Shown: positions 1 through 6,311, counted from the stretch's first letter. The stretch is 8,043 bases of DNA from Phycisphaeraceae bacterium (GCA_003551485.1 PUMS01000445.1:1-8043); one strand, 5' to 3'. Made by a program: numbers and translations. The notes: generated by a model not told the origin, from the letters alone.

Positions 1-12
1 ACACGTCACGAT

Positions 13-35
13 CACTGGCGGACAAGCCGCCAGTG
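13..35. repeat. Short palindromic repeat, copy 1
   Basis: A perfect hairpin: 9-bp stem CACTGGCGG, 5-nt loop ACAAG, then CCGCCAGTG, followed by GCACC. Two diverged copies lie at 1159-1181 and 1202-1224, so this is a dispersed element and not a one-off terminator. It sits 51 bp beyond the stop of the leftward dehydrogenase gene and could also act as its transcription terminator, but there is no T-tract. I recall similar palindromes as interspersed repeats in planctomycete genomes; that is recollection and was not searched. Confidence 0.75.
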
Positions 36-85
36 GCACCCCGACCCAGGTCCGCCCCCCTTCCCCCATGCCCCCCTGCCAGCCC

Positions 86-1090
86 TCACGGCTCCAGCAG
101 CACCTTGATCACATCCTTGCGCTTCGCCGCCTTGAGCGCTTCGACCCCATCGGCCAGCTTCATCCGGCGGCTGATGAGACTCACCACGTCCACCTGCTCG
201 GCCACCAGCGCCGCCAGGGCATCGGGGAACGGGCCGCAACGGCTGCCCAGCAGTTGAATTTCGTGGATGACCAGCGGTGAGAGGTCCACCGGCTCGCTTC
301 CGGGGGTTCCGGGGCTTCCGGGGGTTCCAGAACTTCCGGGGGCGACGGTGGTCTTCAACACGATTCGGCCGCGCGGCCGCACCATCTGCATCGCCACCTT
401 CAGGCCCTGGGCCGAGCCGGTGCAGTCCACGACCACATCCTGATCCGCCCGCAGGCCCACCTCCTCCAGCAGCCGGTGCTTGACGCCCCACTTCTCGCAC
501 AGCGCCAGCTTCTGCGGATGCTTGCCCACCACGCGGACGGTGGCGTTGAGCCGCGTCATCACCTGGGCGCACAGCAGGCCCAGCCGGCCATCGCCCAGCA
601 CCGTCACGAACGGCCGGCCCTCGATGTGGAGCTGCTTGAGAATCTGGTACGCCGCGGCCAGAGGCTCGGTGAACACCGCCCCATCGTCGTCGAGGCTGTC
701 AGGCACCTCCAGCAGGTTGGCCGCGGGCAGGGTGAACCGATCGGCAAAGCAGCCATCGCGGCCGGCGATGCCCAGCACCGTGCGGTCGCGGCAGTGCTCG
801 GGCAGTCCGCCGCGGCACATGTCGCACTTGCGGCAGACGCAGTTGATCCGCCCGACCACGCGTTTGCCCACGAGCGGGCTCTTCCGCCGCTCGTTGACCT
901 GCTCGACCACGCCGACGAACTCGTGGCCGAGCACGCCTTCAAAGCCCATGTACCCGCGGCAGATTTCCAGGTCCGTCGAGCAGATGCCCATGCGCAGCGG
1001 CCGGATCAGCGCCTCACCGGAGGCGGGCTCGGGCTCGGGGTGGGTCTTGGTGAACCGGGGCTGGCTGCCATCGAAGACCAGTGCGCGCAC
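86..1090 (-). CDS. Zinc-dependent medium-chain alcohol dehydrogenase-like protein
   Basis: A 334-residue oxidoreductase of the medium-chain dehydrogenase/reductase superfamily, expected to oxidise an alcohol or polyol with NAD(P); the substrate cannot be read from sequence. The N-terminal GroES-like domain carries the catalytic-zinc ligands C37 (in GICSTD), H56-E57 (in GHEFVG) and probably E142 (in TEPLAAA, as in sorbitol-type dehydrogenases). The structural-zinc cysteines are C86, C89, C92 and C100. The Rossmann domain has GDGRLG at 166-171. I chose the GTG start at 1090 because AGAAGGA precedes it by 7 nt and MRALVFDG is the usual family opening. The ATG at 1264 would add 58 residues translated from palindromic repeats. 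Residues 251-265 are a PGS/PGT tandem repeat in a loop after the strand RIVLKTTVA. It is divergent from nadK. Confidence 0.9.
   Translation of the reverse strand: MRALVFDGSQPRFTKTHPEPEPASGEALIRPLRMGICSTDLEICRGYMGFEGVLGHEFVGVVEQVNERRKSPLVGKRVVGRINCVCRKCDMCRGGLPEHCRDRTVLGIAGRDGCFADRFTLPAANLLEVPDSLDDDGAVFTEPLAAAYQILKQLHIEGRPFVTVLGDGRLGLLCAQVMTRLNATVRVVGKHPQKLALCEKWGVKHRLLEEVGLRADQDVVVDCTGSAQGLKVAMQMVRPRGRIVLKTTVAPGSSGTPGSPGTPGSEPVDLSPLVIHEIQLLGSRCGPFPDALAALVAEQVDVVSLISRRMKLADGVEALKAAKRKDVIKVLLEP
296..340 (-). repeat. In-frame 9-bp tandem repeat (PGS/PGT) inside the dehydrogenase gene
   Basis: Five consecutive 9-bp units of the type CCCGGAAGC or CCCGGAACC (one degenerate) on the coding strand. 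They encode PGS-SGT-PGS-PGT-PGS at residues 251-265. The same CCCCGGAA core makes up the noncoding array at 3709-3842. The array length is a multiple of three and leaves the reading frame intact. The loop between the strand RIVLKTTVA and the segment VDLSPLVIHE would be shorter in ordinary relatives as I recall them. Confidence 0.8.
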
Positions 1091-1097
1091 GGGGTAG

Positions 1098-1104
1098 TCC
1101 TTCT
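1098..1104 (-). promoter_or_regulatory. Ribosome binding site of the dehydrogenase gene
   Basis: AGAAGGA on the minus strand, 7 nt before the GTG at 1090. It decides the start of this gene, because no in-frame ATG exists between 1090 and the distant ATG at 1264. Confidence 0.8.
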
Positions 1105-1110
1105 GCTTGA

Positions 1111-1130
1111 CCGGCCGCGGTCGCGGCCGG
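1111..1130. promoter_or_regulatory. Perfect 9-bp inverted repeat upstream of the dehydrogenase gene
   Basis: CCGGCCGCG, a 2-nt centre GT, then CGCGGCCGG. It lies 21-40 bp upstream of the GTG start and just upstream of the ribosome binding site. It could be an operator or an mRNA leader hairpin. With this GC content a chance palindrome is possible, so the role is open. Confidence 0.4.
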
Positions 1131-1158
1131 GACGGGAAACCGACCGGTGACGGCGTGC

Positions 1159-1181
1159 CACTGGTGGCTTGTTCACCAGTG
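1159..1181. repeat. Short palindromic repeat, copy 2 (inverted)
   Basis: CACTGGTGG, loop CTTGT, TCACCAGTG. The loop is the reverse complement of ACAAG in copy 1 and the flank GTGC is the complement of GCAC, so this copy has the opposite orientation. The stem change to TG/CA is compensatory: eight pairs are kept although the sequence changed. Confidence 0.75.
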
Positions 1182-1201
1182 TCCGCAACCGGCGTCCGGG
1201 A

Positions 1202-1224
1202 CACCGGCTGACAGGCGGCCAGTG
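1202..1224. repeat. Short palindromic repeat, copy 3
   Basis: A diverged copy in the same orientation as copy 1, with about 19 of 23 positions shared, ending CCAGTG followed by GCAC. With copy 2 it forms an inverted pair separated by 20 bp. The two 27-bp halves, including flanks, match at about 20 of 27 positions as reverse complements. Confidence 0.65.
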
Positions 1225-1286
1225 GCACGCCAGCGTCCGTTCGGGCCGTAGCCTTCCTTTGCATTCCACCGGGTCGGCCACAAGGT

Positions 1287-1292
1287 TACACT
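1287..1292 (+). promoter_or_regulatory. Possible -10 element of nadK
   Basis: TACACT, whose expected transcription start 6-8 bp downstream falls on or beside the nadK ATG. That would give a leaderless message. The -35 position 17 bp upstream reads TTCCAC, a poor match. The only Shine-Dalgarno-like sequence, AAGG at 1282-1285, is 14 nt from the ATG, which is too far for good function. Confidence 0.35.
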
Positions 1293-1299
1293 ACCGGCC

Positions 1300-2208
1300 A
1301 TGTCCGAAGCTGCCAAGCCGCGACTGCTGCTGCTGGCCAACCGCCACAAGGCGCAGGTGGCCGAGGCGGTCGAGCATCTGCGGCCGTGGCTGCTGGAGCG
1401 TGCCCACATCGAGGCCGAGCCCGACCTGCTCGAGCTCACCCACGACAGCGCCGATGACCTGCCCGCGGCGGACCTGGCGCTGGTCTTCGGCGGCGATGGC
1501 ACCATCCTCGCCCAGGCCCGCAAGCTGGTGGACATCGGCGTGCCGCTGCTGGGCATCAACTTCGGCAAGCTCGGCTTCCTGGCCGAGTTCAACATCGACG
1601 ACCTTCAGCGCTACTGGGATCGCATCGTCCGCGGTGAGTGCACCATCACCGAGCGGATCATGATCGACGTGCTGCGGGTAGAGGGCGATGGCCGCTGGCC
1701 CGACGGCGAAAGCCCCGGCACCCGCAGCCGCTTCCACGCCCTGGCGCTGAACGAGGCGGCGATCAGCGCCGGCCCGCCGTACCGGATGATCGACCTCGAG
1801 CTGGCCATCGACCCCCGGCCCGACCTCGTGGAGGGCGCGCGCTTCCGCGGCGACGGGGTCATCGTGGCCACCCCCTCGGGCTCGACGGCCTACAACCTCG
1901 CCGCCGGCGGCCCGATCATCAGCCCCGGCAGCGGCGCCCTGTGCGTGACCCCCATCTGCCCGCACACCCTGTCGTTGCGCCCCATCGTCATCAGCGCCGC
2001 CTGCCGCATCCACCTGCGCGTTCGCCAGGCCAACGAGGGCACGGCCCTGGTCATCGACGGCCAGGTCAGCGAAAGCCTCAAGGACGGCGATCACATCGTC
2101 ATCCGCCGCCACCCCCGCCCCGTCCGCCTGGTCTCCAACCCCCGCATCAGCTACTGGCAGATGCTGGCCCGAAAGCTGCGCTGGGCCGAACAGCCCCAGT
2201 ACACGTAA
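1300..2208 (+). CDS. nadK: NAD kinase
   Basis: A 302-residue ATP-NAD kinase that phosphorylates NAD to NADP in the cytoplasm, the only source of new NADP in most bacteria. Family hallmarks are all present: GGDGT at 64-68 (nucleotide and catalytic site), the following GINFGKLGFLAEF segment, the NE pair at 151-152, and the glycine-rich block GDGVIVATPSGSTAYN at 184-199 followed by LAAGGPI. Length is normal for the family. The segment RMIDLEL and the block around PICPHTLSLRPIVI resemble planctomycete versions as I remember them. The gene is divergent from the dehydrogenase, with two palindromic repeats between them, and is followed by a GC hairpin and a repeat-rich gap, so it is probably transcribed alone. 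Confidence 0.96.
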   Translation: MSEAAKPRLLLLANRHKAQVAEAVEHLRPWLLERAHIEAEPDLLELTHDSADDLPAADLALVFGGDGTILAQARKLVDIGVPLLGINFGKLGFLAEFNIDDLQRYWDRIVRGECTITERIMIDVLRVEGDGRWPDGESPGTRSRFHALALNEAAISAGPPYRMIDLELAIDPRPDLVEGARFRGDGVIVATPSGSTAYNLAAGGPIISPGSGALCVTPICPHTLSLRPIVISAACRIHLRVRQANEGTALVIDGQVSESLKDGDHIVIRRHPRPVRLVSNPRISYWQMLARKLRWAEQPQYT

Positions 2209-2216
2209 GTGTCTCA

Positions 2217-2231
2217 TGCGGCGGCGCCGCA
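2217..2231 (+). terminator. GC hairpin just after nadK
   Basis: TGCGGC, loop GGC, GCCGCA: a perfect 6-bp stem starting 9 nt after the nadK stop. The position fits a terminator, but no T-tract follows. It may instead only block exonucleases. Confidence 0.35.
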
Positions 2232-2254
2232 CCCACGAGGATGAAAAGGGTGGC

Positions 2255-2307
2255 GCGGACCGGACGGCTGCATGGAGCGCGGCCGTCTCGGCCGCTGCGC
2301 GGTCCGC
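2255..2307. repeat. Nested palindromic repeat
   Basis: The outer 7-bp arms GCGGACC (2255-2261) and GGTCCGC (2301-2307) enclose an inner perfect hairpin GCGGCCG, loop TCT, CGGCCGC (2279-2295). The wording of the inner part, around GGAGCGCGGCCGTCTCGG, resembles a dispersed repeat I associate with several bacterial phyla, including planctomycetes. It is probably noncoding repeat DNA. Confidence 0.55.
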
Positions 2308-2345
2308 AGCCCACCAACAAAGGTTCCTGGACCCTTTTCTGGGCC

Positions 2346-2392
2346 GGGGTGAGGGCCGACACGCTCGCCGCGTGCGAACCTGCCCTCACCCC
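2346..2392. repeat. Nested inverted repeat with 11-bp perfect arms
   Basis: GGGGTGAGGGC (2346-2356) pairs perfectly with GCCCTCACCCC (2382-2392). Inside is a small hairpin: CACGC, loop TCGCC, GCGTG (2360-2374). The right arm continues into CCAACCCCTCTTGC and a run of nine G (2406-2414). Translated, this reads like the spurious LTPNPS-type peptides that come from a very widespread bacterial intergenic repeat. No T-tract follows. Confidence 0.6.
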
Positions 2393-2492
2393 CAACCCCT
2401 CTTGCGGGGGGGGGAGCGAAGAGTAAAGGCCCCGCCAGCCACCCGCCATGCGTGTCGAGCATCCGTTCCGGACGCACCACAGGGCGCACCAT

Positions 2493-2521
2493 TTGACCGG
2501 CATCGGCTCCACCGGGATACT
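2493..2521 (+). promoter_or_regulatory. Sigma70-type promoter of the propeller gene
   Basis: TTGACC at 2493-2498, an exact 17-bp spacer, and GATACT at 2516-2521. Five of six -35 bases and five of six -10 bases match consensus. Transcription would start near 2528, giving a leader of about 50 nt before the ATG at 2581. It is the best promoter in the window. Confidence 0.65.
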
Positions 2522-2567
2522 GCACCGCTGCAACCGTCCACCACCGCCCCCACCGTCCGTCACCGTT

Positions 2568-2571
2568 GGAG
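2568..2571 (+). promoter_or_regulatory. Ribosome binding site of the propeller gene
   Basis: GGAG, 9 nt before ATG 2581. It overlaps an in-frame TTG at 2566, which therefore is not the start. Confidence 0.65.
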
Positions 2572-2580
2572 TGTTTCCTG

Positions 2581-3708
2581 ATGCAAGCCTGGCTCCGATC
2601 GACCTGGTTCGTGCTGGTTGCAACGTTACTCATCGCCGCCGCGGTGCTGGTCGAGGCCGCCCTGGCCCGATCCGCCTCGCCCGGCTTCGATGCCGGTCCG
2701 GCCGCGCGCGAGACCGAGGGGTTTGCCGGCCTGGGCTTCCGCCTGATCTGGAGCACCGACTTGCAGGTGCCGCGGGCCGATGAAATGGTCGAGATGAGGG
2801 TGCTCGATGACCGGGTCGTCACCGTCGAACGGCGGCGGAGATTCGTCACCGCCCTGGACCTGGCCGACGGGCGGCCCAGATGGCGAACGGTGGTCGGCGA
2901 GGAAGGCCAGCGCCTCTACGCCCCATTCCGCCACGGCGACCGCATCTACGTCAATGACTCGCGCAAGATGTACGCCCTCGATGCCGATACCGGCCGCACC
3001 GTCCAGATCAACCCCCTGCCGCGCGCGGTCGATGGGCCACCGGTGATGTTCCACGAGAACGCCATCTACGCCACCCGCGGCGGGACGGTGTTCGCCGTGG
3101 ACGTGGTCACCGCCGATGTCAAGTGGCAACTGCACTTTCACAACGCCATCCGCACCCGGCCGCTGCTGGTGTTCACCAACGCCGCCGGCGGACTGTTCGT
3201 CGTCGATGAGACCGGCACCTACCGCCTCATCAGCCCCGGCGACGGCCGCGTCCGCTGGCATGGGCGGCTGCTGGGCGGGGTCAGCGGCGACCCGGTGGCC
3301 ACCGAGGATGCCATCGTCATCCCCTCGCACGACACGCGGCTTTACGCCTTGAGCATCATCACCGGCGATGAACTGTGGCGCCTGCCCACGGGCCACCGGC
3401 TCACCGGCTCACCCCTGCTTATCGGTGAAGTGCTCGCCCAGCCGCTGCCCGATGGCGACTACCTGCTGGTCCACGCCGAAGACGGCGAATCGCTGATGAC
3501 ACTGCAAACCACCGGCCGGCCCATGCTGCGCTTCGGCGATCACCTGCTGTTTGACCACGATGACCACCTGGCCCTGCACGACCGGGCCGATGGCCGCCGG
3601 GTCCGCGACCTGCCGGCGACGGATGCGGTGCTGGCCGACGCCGATGAGGAAGGCCGCTTCGTGTTCGGCTCCAGGACCGGCCGTATCCTCATGGTCCGCC
3701 CCCGCTGA
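2581..3708 (+). CDS. Secreted or anchored PQQ-like beta-propeller repeat protein
   Basis: 375 residues. The N-terminus has basic R6, a hydrophobic stretch (about 9-24) and a possible cleavage site after ALA (27-29), so it is exported or stays as a signal anchor; no lipobox cysteine is present. The rest is a series of about seven to eight blade-like repeats of the form x-YALD-x-x-TG-x-x-W: ALDLADGRPRW (91-101), MYALDADTGR (130-139), VFAVDVVTADVKW (170-182), LYALSIITGDELW (254-266), LALHDRADGR (330-339) and a closing SRTGRILMV. This is the PQQ-like/BamB-like beta-propeller fold, usually a protein-interaction scaffold. The repeats alone do not show PQQ binding or enzyme activity. Function is unknown. 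It has its own promoter and is followed by a repeat array. Confidence 0.88.
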   Translation: MQAWLRSTWFVLVATLLIAAAVLVEAALARSASPGFDAGPAARETEGFAGLGFRLIWSTDLQVPRADEMVEMRVLDDRVVTVERRRRFVTALDLADGRPRWRTVVGEEGQRLYAPFRHGDRIYVNDSRKMYALDADTGRTVQINPLPRAVDGPPVMFHENAIYATRGGTVFAVDVVTADVKWQLHFHNAIRTRPLLVFTNAAGGLFVVDETGTYRLISPGDGRVRWHGRLLGGVSGDPVATEDAIVIPSHDTRLYALSIITGDELWRLPTGHRLTGSPLLIGEVLAQPLPDGDYLLVHAEDGESLMTLQTTGRPMLRFGDHLLFDHDDHLALHDRADGRRVRDLPATDAVLADADEEGRFVFGSRTGRILMVRPR

Positions 3709-3842
3709 CCCCCGGCCCCCGGAAGGCCCCGGCCCCCGGAAGGCCCCGGCCCCCGGAAGGCCCCGGAAGCCCCCGGAAGCCCCCGGAAGGCCCCAGAAAG
3801 GCTCGGGAAAGGCCCGGGAAGGCCCCGGAAGTTGCCCGGAAG
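3709..3842 (+). repeat. CCCCGGAAG-type tandem repeat array
   Basis: It begins directly after the stop of the propeller gene. Two full 17-bp units GGAAGGCCCCGGCCCCC (3721-3737, 3738-3754) and a partial third change to 10-bp units GGAAGCCCCC (about 3766-3785), then to decayed units with GAAAGG and GGGAAGG, ending near 3842. The order suggests newest copies at the left and oldest at the right. The shared core is the one found in frame in the dehydrogenase gene. No function is visible. It could hamper transcription or replication through strong secondary structure. Confidence 0.8.
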
Positions 3843-3878
3843 CCACTCAAAGCGAACCTGCCCCCAAGCTCCGGTCCA

Positions 3879-3914
3879 TCGCCGGGGCACCTGGCGCGAT
3901 CGCTTCTCCGGCGA
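3879..3914. promoter_or_regulatory. Inverted repeat in the purH leader
   Basis: Perfect 7-bp arms TCGCCGG (3879-3885) and CCGGCGA (3908-3914) around the 8-bp palindrome GCGATCGC (3896-3903), about 70-105 bp upstream of purH. It may be a regulator site or leader hairpin. It does not look like a purine riboswitch, and I see no clear promoter nearby. Confidence 0.3.
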
Positions 3915-3984
3915 ACCAGGCCCGCCCTCGGCGTGCGGGTTCACCCGTTGCCTCACCAACCGTTACCCGCAGCAGGTAGACACG

Positions 3985-5589
3985 ATGCCCGACCGCATCC
4001 CCGTAAAACGTGCCCTGATCTCGGTCAGTGACAAGACCGACCTGATCCCCTTCGCACGCCGCCTGGCCAACCACGGCGTTCAGATGATCTCCACCGGCGG
4101 CACCGCCGCAGCGCTGAGCCAGGCCGGCTTCAACGTCACCGCCGTCGAGCAGGTCACCGGCTTTCCCGAGATGATGGACGGCAGGCTCAAGACGCTGCAC
4201 CCAAGCATCCACGGCGGCCTGCTGGCCCTGCGCGACAAGGCCGAACACCTCGAAGCGATGAAGGACCACGGCATCGAACCCATCGACCTGCTGTGCGTCA
4301 ACCTCTATCCCTTCGAAAAAATGGCAGCCTCACCCGGCGCCAGCGACGGCGATGTCATCGAGCACATCGACATCGGCGGCCCGGCCATGGTCCGAAGCGC
4401 CGCCAAGAACATGGCCTTCGTCGCCGTGGTCACCGCCCCGTCGCAGTACGACCGCGTCTGCAACGACATCGACGCCAACGAGGGCGCCACCAGCCTGCCG
4501 CTGCGGCGGTGGCTCGGCGCTGCGGCCTTTGCCCGCACCGCCGCCTACGATGCCGCCATCGCCAACTGGATGCTCGGCCACGGCGCCACCGCGCCCGAGC
4601 ACCCGCCGGGCCAGCCGTTCCCCGAAACCCTCGCCCTGCGCTACGCGCTTCAGCAGGAGTTGCGCTACGGCGAGAACCCCCACCAGGCCGGCTGCGTCTA
4701 CATCGACCCCGGCTGCACCGAGACCTCGGTCGTCGCCGCAAGGCAACTCCACGGCAAGGCACTTTCCTTCTGCAACCTCTACGATGCCGACGGCGCGCTG
4801 GAACTGGTCAAGGAGATCGACCCCGCCCGCCGCGCCGCCGTAGCGGTCATCAAGCACGCCAACCCCTGCGGCTTCGCCGTCGATGACGACCTCGCCGTCG
4901 CCTTCGAGAAGGCCTACCGCGGCGACCCCGTGGCGGCCTTCGGCGGCATCGTGGCCCTCAACCGGCCGGTGGATGCGGCCACGGCCGGGAAGATCACCGG
5001 CATCGACTCGTTCTTCGACGTCATCCTCGCACCGGACTATGAACCGGCAGCGCTCGAGCAACTGCGCGGCCGGTGGAAGAACACCCGCCTGCTCAAGGCC
5101 GGCCCGATCGAAGGCCCCGACGCGCGCCGGGCAAGACTGGATTTCAAGCTCATCACCGCCGGCATGCTCGCCCATGATCGCGACCTGGCCCCCATCGACC
5201 CGCGGCACTGGAAGCACGCGGCCGGCCCACAGCCCGGCGAAGCCGACCTTGTGCAGTTGACCCTGGCCATGATCGCCGCCAAGCACCTCAAGTCCAACGC
5301 CGTCAGCCTCATCAACGATGCGATGCTCATCGGCGCCGGCGCCGGCCAGATGGACCGCGTCACCAGTTGCCGGCTGGCCATCGAAAAAGCCGGCGACCGC
5401 GCCCGCCGCGCGGTGGCCGGCTCCGATGCCTTCTTCCCCTTCCGCGACGGCCCGGACCTGCTGATTCAGGCCGGCGTGCGCGCCATTGTCCAACCCGGCG
5501 GCTCGATGCGCGACCAGGAGACGATCGACGCCTGCAACCAGGCCAACGTCTGCCTCATGCTCACCGGCCAACGCCACTTCCGGCATTGA
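3985..5589 (+). CDS. purH: Bifunctional AICAR transformylase / IMP cyclohydrolase
   Basis: 534 residues, close to the usual length. It carries out the last two steps of purine synthesis: formylation of AICAR with 10-formyl-tetrahydrofolate, then ring closure to IMP. The N-terminal MGS-like cyclohydrolase domain (about 1-200) has STGGT (36-40), GRLKTLHPSIHGG (66-78), NLYPF and DIGGPAMVRSAAKN. The C-terminal transformylase domain has YGENPHQ (228-234), HGKALSFCNLYD, the catalytic KHANPCG (290-296), GDPVAAFGGIVALN, KSNAV (436-440) and GGSMRD (505-510). The ATG at 3985 is chosen because AGG lies 8 nt upstream and MPDRIPVKRALISVSDKT is a typical opening. The frame is open back to 3832, but those codons run through the repeat array. 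No other purine genes are adjacent. Confidence 0.97.
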   Translation: MPDRIPVKRALISVSDKTDLIPFARRLANHGVQMISTGGTAAALSQAGFNVTAVEQVTGFPEMMDGRLKTLHPSIHGGLLALRDKAEHLEAMKDHGIEPIDLLCVNLYPFEKMAASPGASDGDVIEHIDIGGPAMVRSAAKNMAFVAVVTAPSQYDRVCNDIDANEGATSLPLRRWLGAAAFARTAAYDAAIANWMLGHGATAPEHPPGQPFPETLALRYALQQELRYGENPHQAGCVYIDPGCTETSVVAARQLHGKALSFCNLYDADGALELVKEIDPARRAAVAVIKHANPCGFAVDDDLAVAFEKAYRGDPVAAFGGIVALNRPVDAATAGKITGIDSFFDVILAPDYEPAALEQLRGRWKNTRLLKAGPIEGPDARRARLDFKLITAGMLAHDRDLAPIDPRHWKHAAGPQPGEADLVQLTLAMIAAKHLKSNAVSLINDAMLIGAGAGQMDRVTSCRLAIEKAGDRARRAVAGSDAFFPFRDGPDLLIQAGVRAIVQPGGSMRDQETIDACNQANVCLMLTGQRHFRH

Positions 5590-5809
5590 CGACGAGAACC
5601 CGGCGACCGCCCCCTTCGCAGGGCCATGCCACGACGTCGCCCTTTTCAACTCCCTCTCCCCTTCCGGCCACCGCAGGGCATCGAAGGCAGGCGATCCAGC
5701 CCGGCCCACCTTCACCGGCGCGGCTCTGACGCCACCGCACGGACCACGCCCCCCATCCTGCCTTCGCGCTCTTCTTGATCTTCGTGGTCATCCATCCCCA
5801 ACACCCTTC

Positions 5810-5830
5810 TGGCACAGTTGCCCCGTGCCA
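5810..5830. repeat. Small hairpin TGGCAC/GTGCCA
   Basis: TGGCAC, 9-nt loop, GTGCCA. It resembles the ends of short palindromic repeats ending GTGCCAC that I associate with planctomycete genomes. On its own it is short enough to occur by chance. Confidence 0.35.
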
Positions 5831-5875
5831 CCGAGGCCGCAAGTACCTTTGCCAGTTCCCAACCCATCTCATCTT

Positions 5876-5915
5876 CCCTCTGCGTCCCTCTGCGTCCCTC
5901 CGCGCCCCTCTGCGG
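5876..5915 (+). repeat. Four 10-bp tandem units CCCTCTGCGT
   Basis: Two exact copies of CCCTCTGCGT, then CCCTCCGCGC and CCCTCTGCGG, followed by TC and a run of seven A. It resembles the widespread intergenic repeat of CTCTGCGT/CTTTGCGG phrases ending in GGTCAAAA that occurs in many bacteria. Noncoding. Confidence 0.75.
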
Positions 5916-6003
5916 TCAAAAAAACATCTTCACATGCAGATCGCTCCCATCCTGCTGGAGAAAAGCTTCCTGCAGCAGAGTTGAGGAACCTGGCGCGGCA
6001 CAG

Positions 6004-6037
6004 TCCCATCCCAACGACCAACGAATACGGGGTGGGA
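6004..6037. repeat. Hairpin beside the MITE-like element
   Basis: TCCCATCCC (6004-6012) pairs with GGGGTGGGA (6029-6037), with one T-G wobble and a 16-nt loop. It ends 8 bp before the element at 6046. It may belong to the element's flank or be a separate structure. Confidence 0.4.
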
Positions 6038-6045
6038 GAGAAATG

Positions 6046-6153
6046 ATCTCACGCCAGGGCGCCACGGCGCGAAGGGAGAAAGTGGACATCGAATTCGAGT
6101 TACATCAGCATGGTTTCCGTTCTTCTTCGCGCCTTCGGGCCTTCGCGTGAGAT
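6046..6153. mobile_element. 108-bp MITE-like palindromic element
   Basis: The ends ATCTCACGC (6046-6054) and GCGTGAGAT (6145-6153) are exact reverse complements. The similarity continues inward for about 29 bp with roughly 22 matches, including GGCGCGAAG against CTTCGCGCC. The centre (about 6083-6118) is unique sequence. It encodes nothing. Its arms translate as AKARRREE-type and SSRLRAFA-type peptides, the usual false proteins produced by a very common bacterial repeat with TCTCACGC...GCGTGAGA ends. No clear target-site duplication is visible. Confidence 0.65.
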
Positions 6154-6311
6154 GTCTGACTCCGACTCCACGAACCGCTTCCCCGCCGTCGGCGCCATCG
6201 CATCGCCGGGAACAGATGCGCCGTCATGGCTACCGCCCTCTCGATCCGCGACGCCGACACCCGCTCAATCAAGGCCGCCCAACATCGCAAGACCCGCAAC
6301 CAGGGCCCTGA

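Larger units (their letters stand above)
2209..2580. other. 372-bp gap between nadK and the propeller gene
   Basis: No believable gene. It holds a hairpin, two nested palindromic repeats, a G9 run and, in its last 90 bp, a promoter. Open frames crossing it are rich in Arg, Pro and Ala, lack family motifs and are reading-frame shadows. Confidence 0.7.

Noticed and set aside
1091..1264. An N-terminal extension of the dehydrogenase starting at ATG 1264
   Set aside because: The extra 58 residues translate two palindromic repeat copies and a GC palindrome. They have no domain character, while GTG 1090 has a good ribosome site and fits the family start.
1291..2232. A 313-residue open frame antisense to nadK
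   Set aside because: Shadow of a clear NAD kinase with every hallmark motif; no ribosome site or recognisable domain.
2209..2580. A coding gene continuing from or following nadK
   Set aside because: Frames crossing this gap are low-complexity Arg/Pro text through palindromic repeats, without a ribosome site or motif.
3709..3842. A CRISPR array
   Set aside because: The units are short, contiguous and graded, with no unique spacers of constant length and no cas genes nearby.
3832..3984. A purH start at 3832 or nearby
   Set aside because: Those codons run through the end of the repeat array and a leader inverted repeat. PurH family proteins begin near MPDRIPVKRALISVSDKT at 3985.
4330..5715. 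A 461-residue open frame antisense to purH
   Set aside because: It is a high-GC shadow of a certain gene, made of Ala/Gly/Val/Asp-rich text with no motif, and it continues into the repeat-rich gap.
5876..5925. A rho-independent terminator for purH
   Set aside because: The A-run is at the end of a direct tandem repeat without a stem, and lies almost 300 bp past the stop codon.
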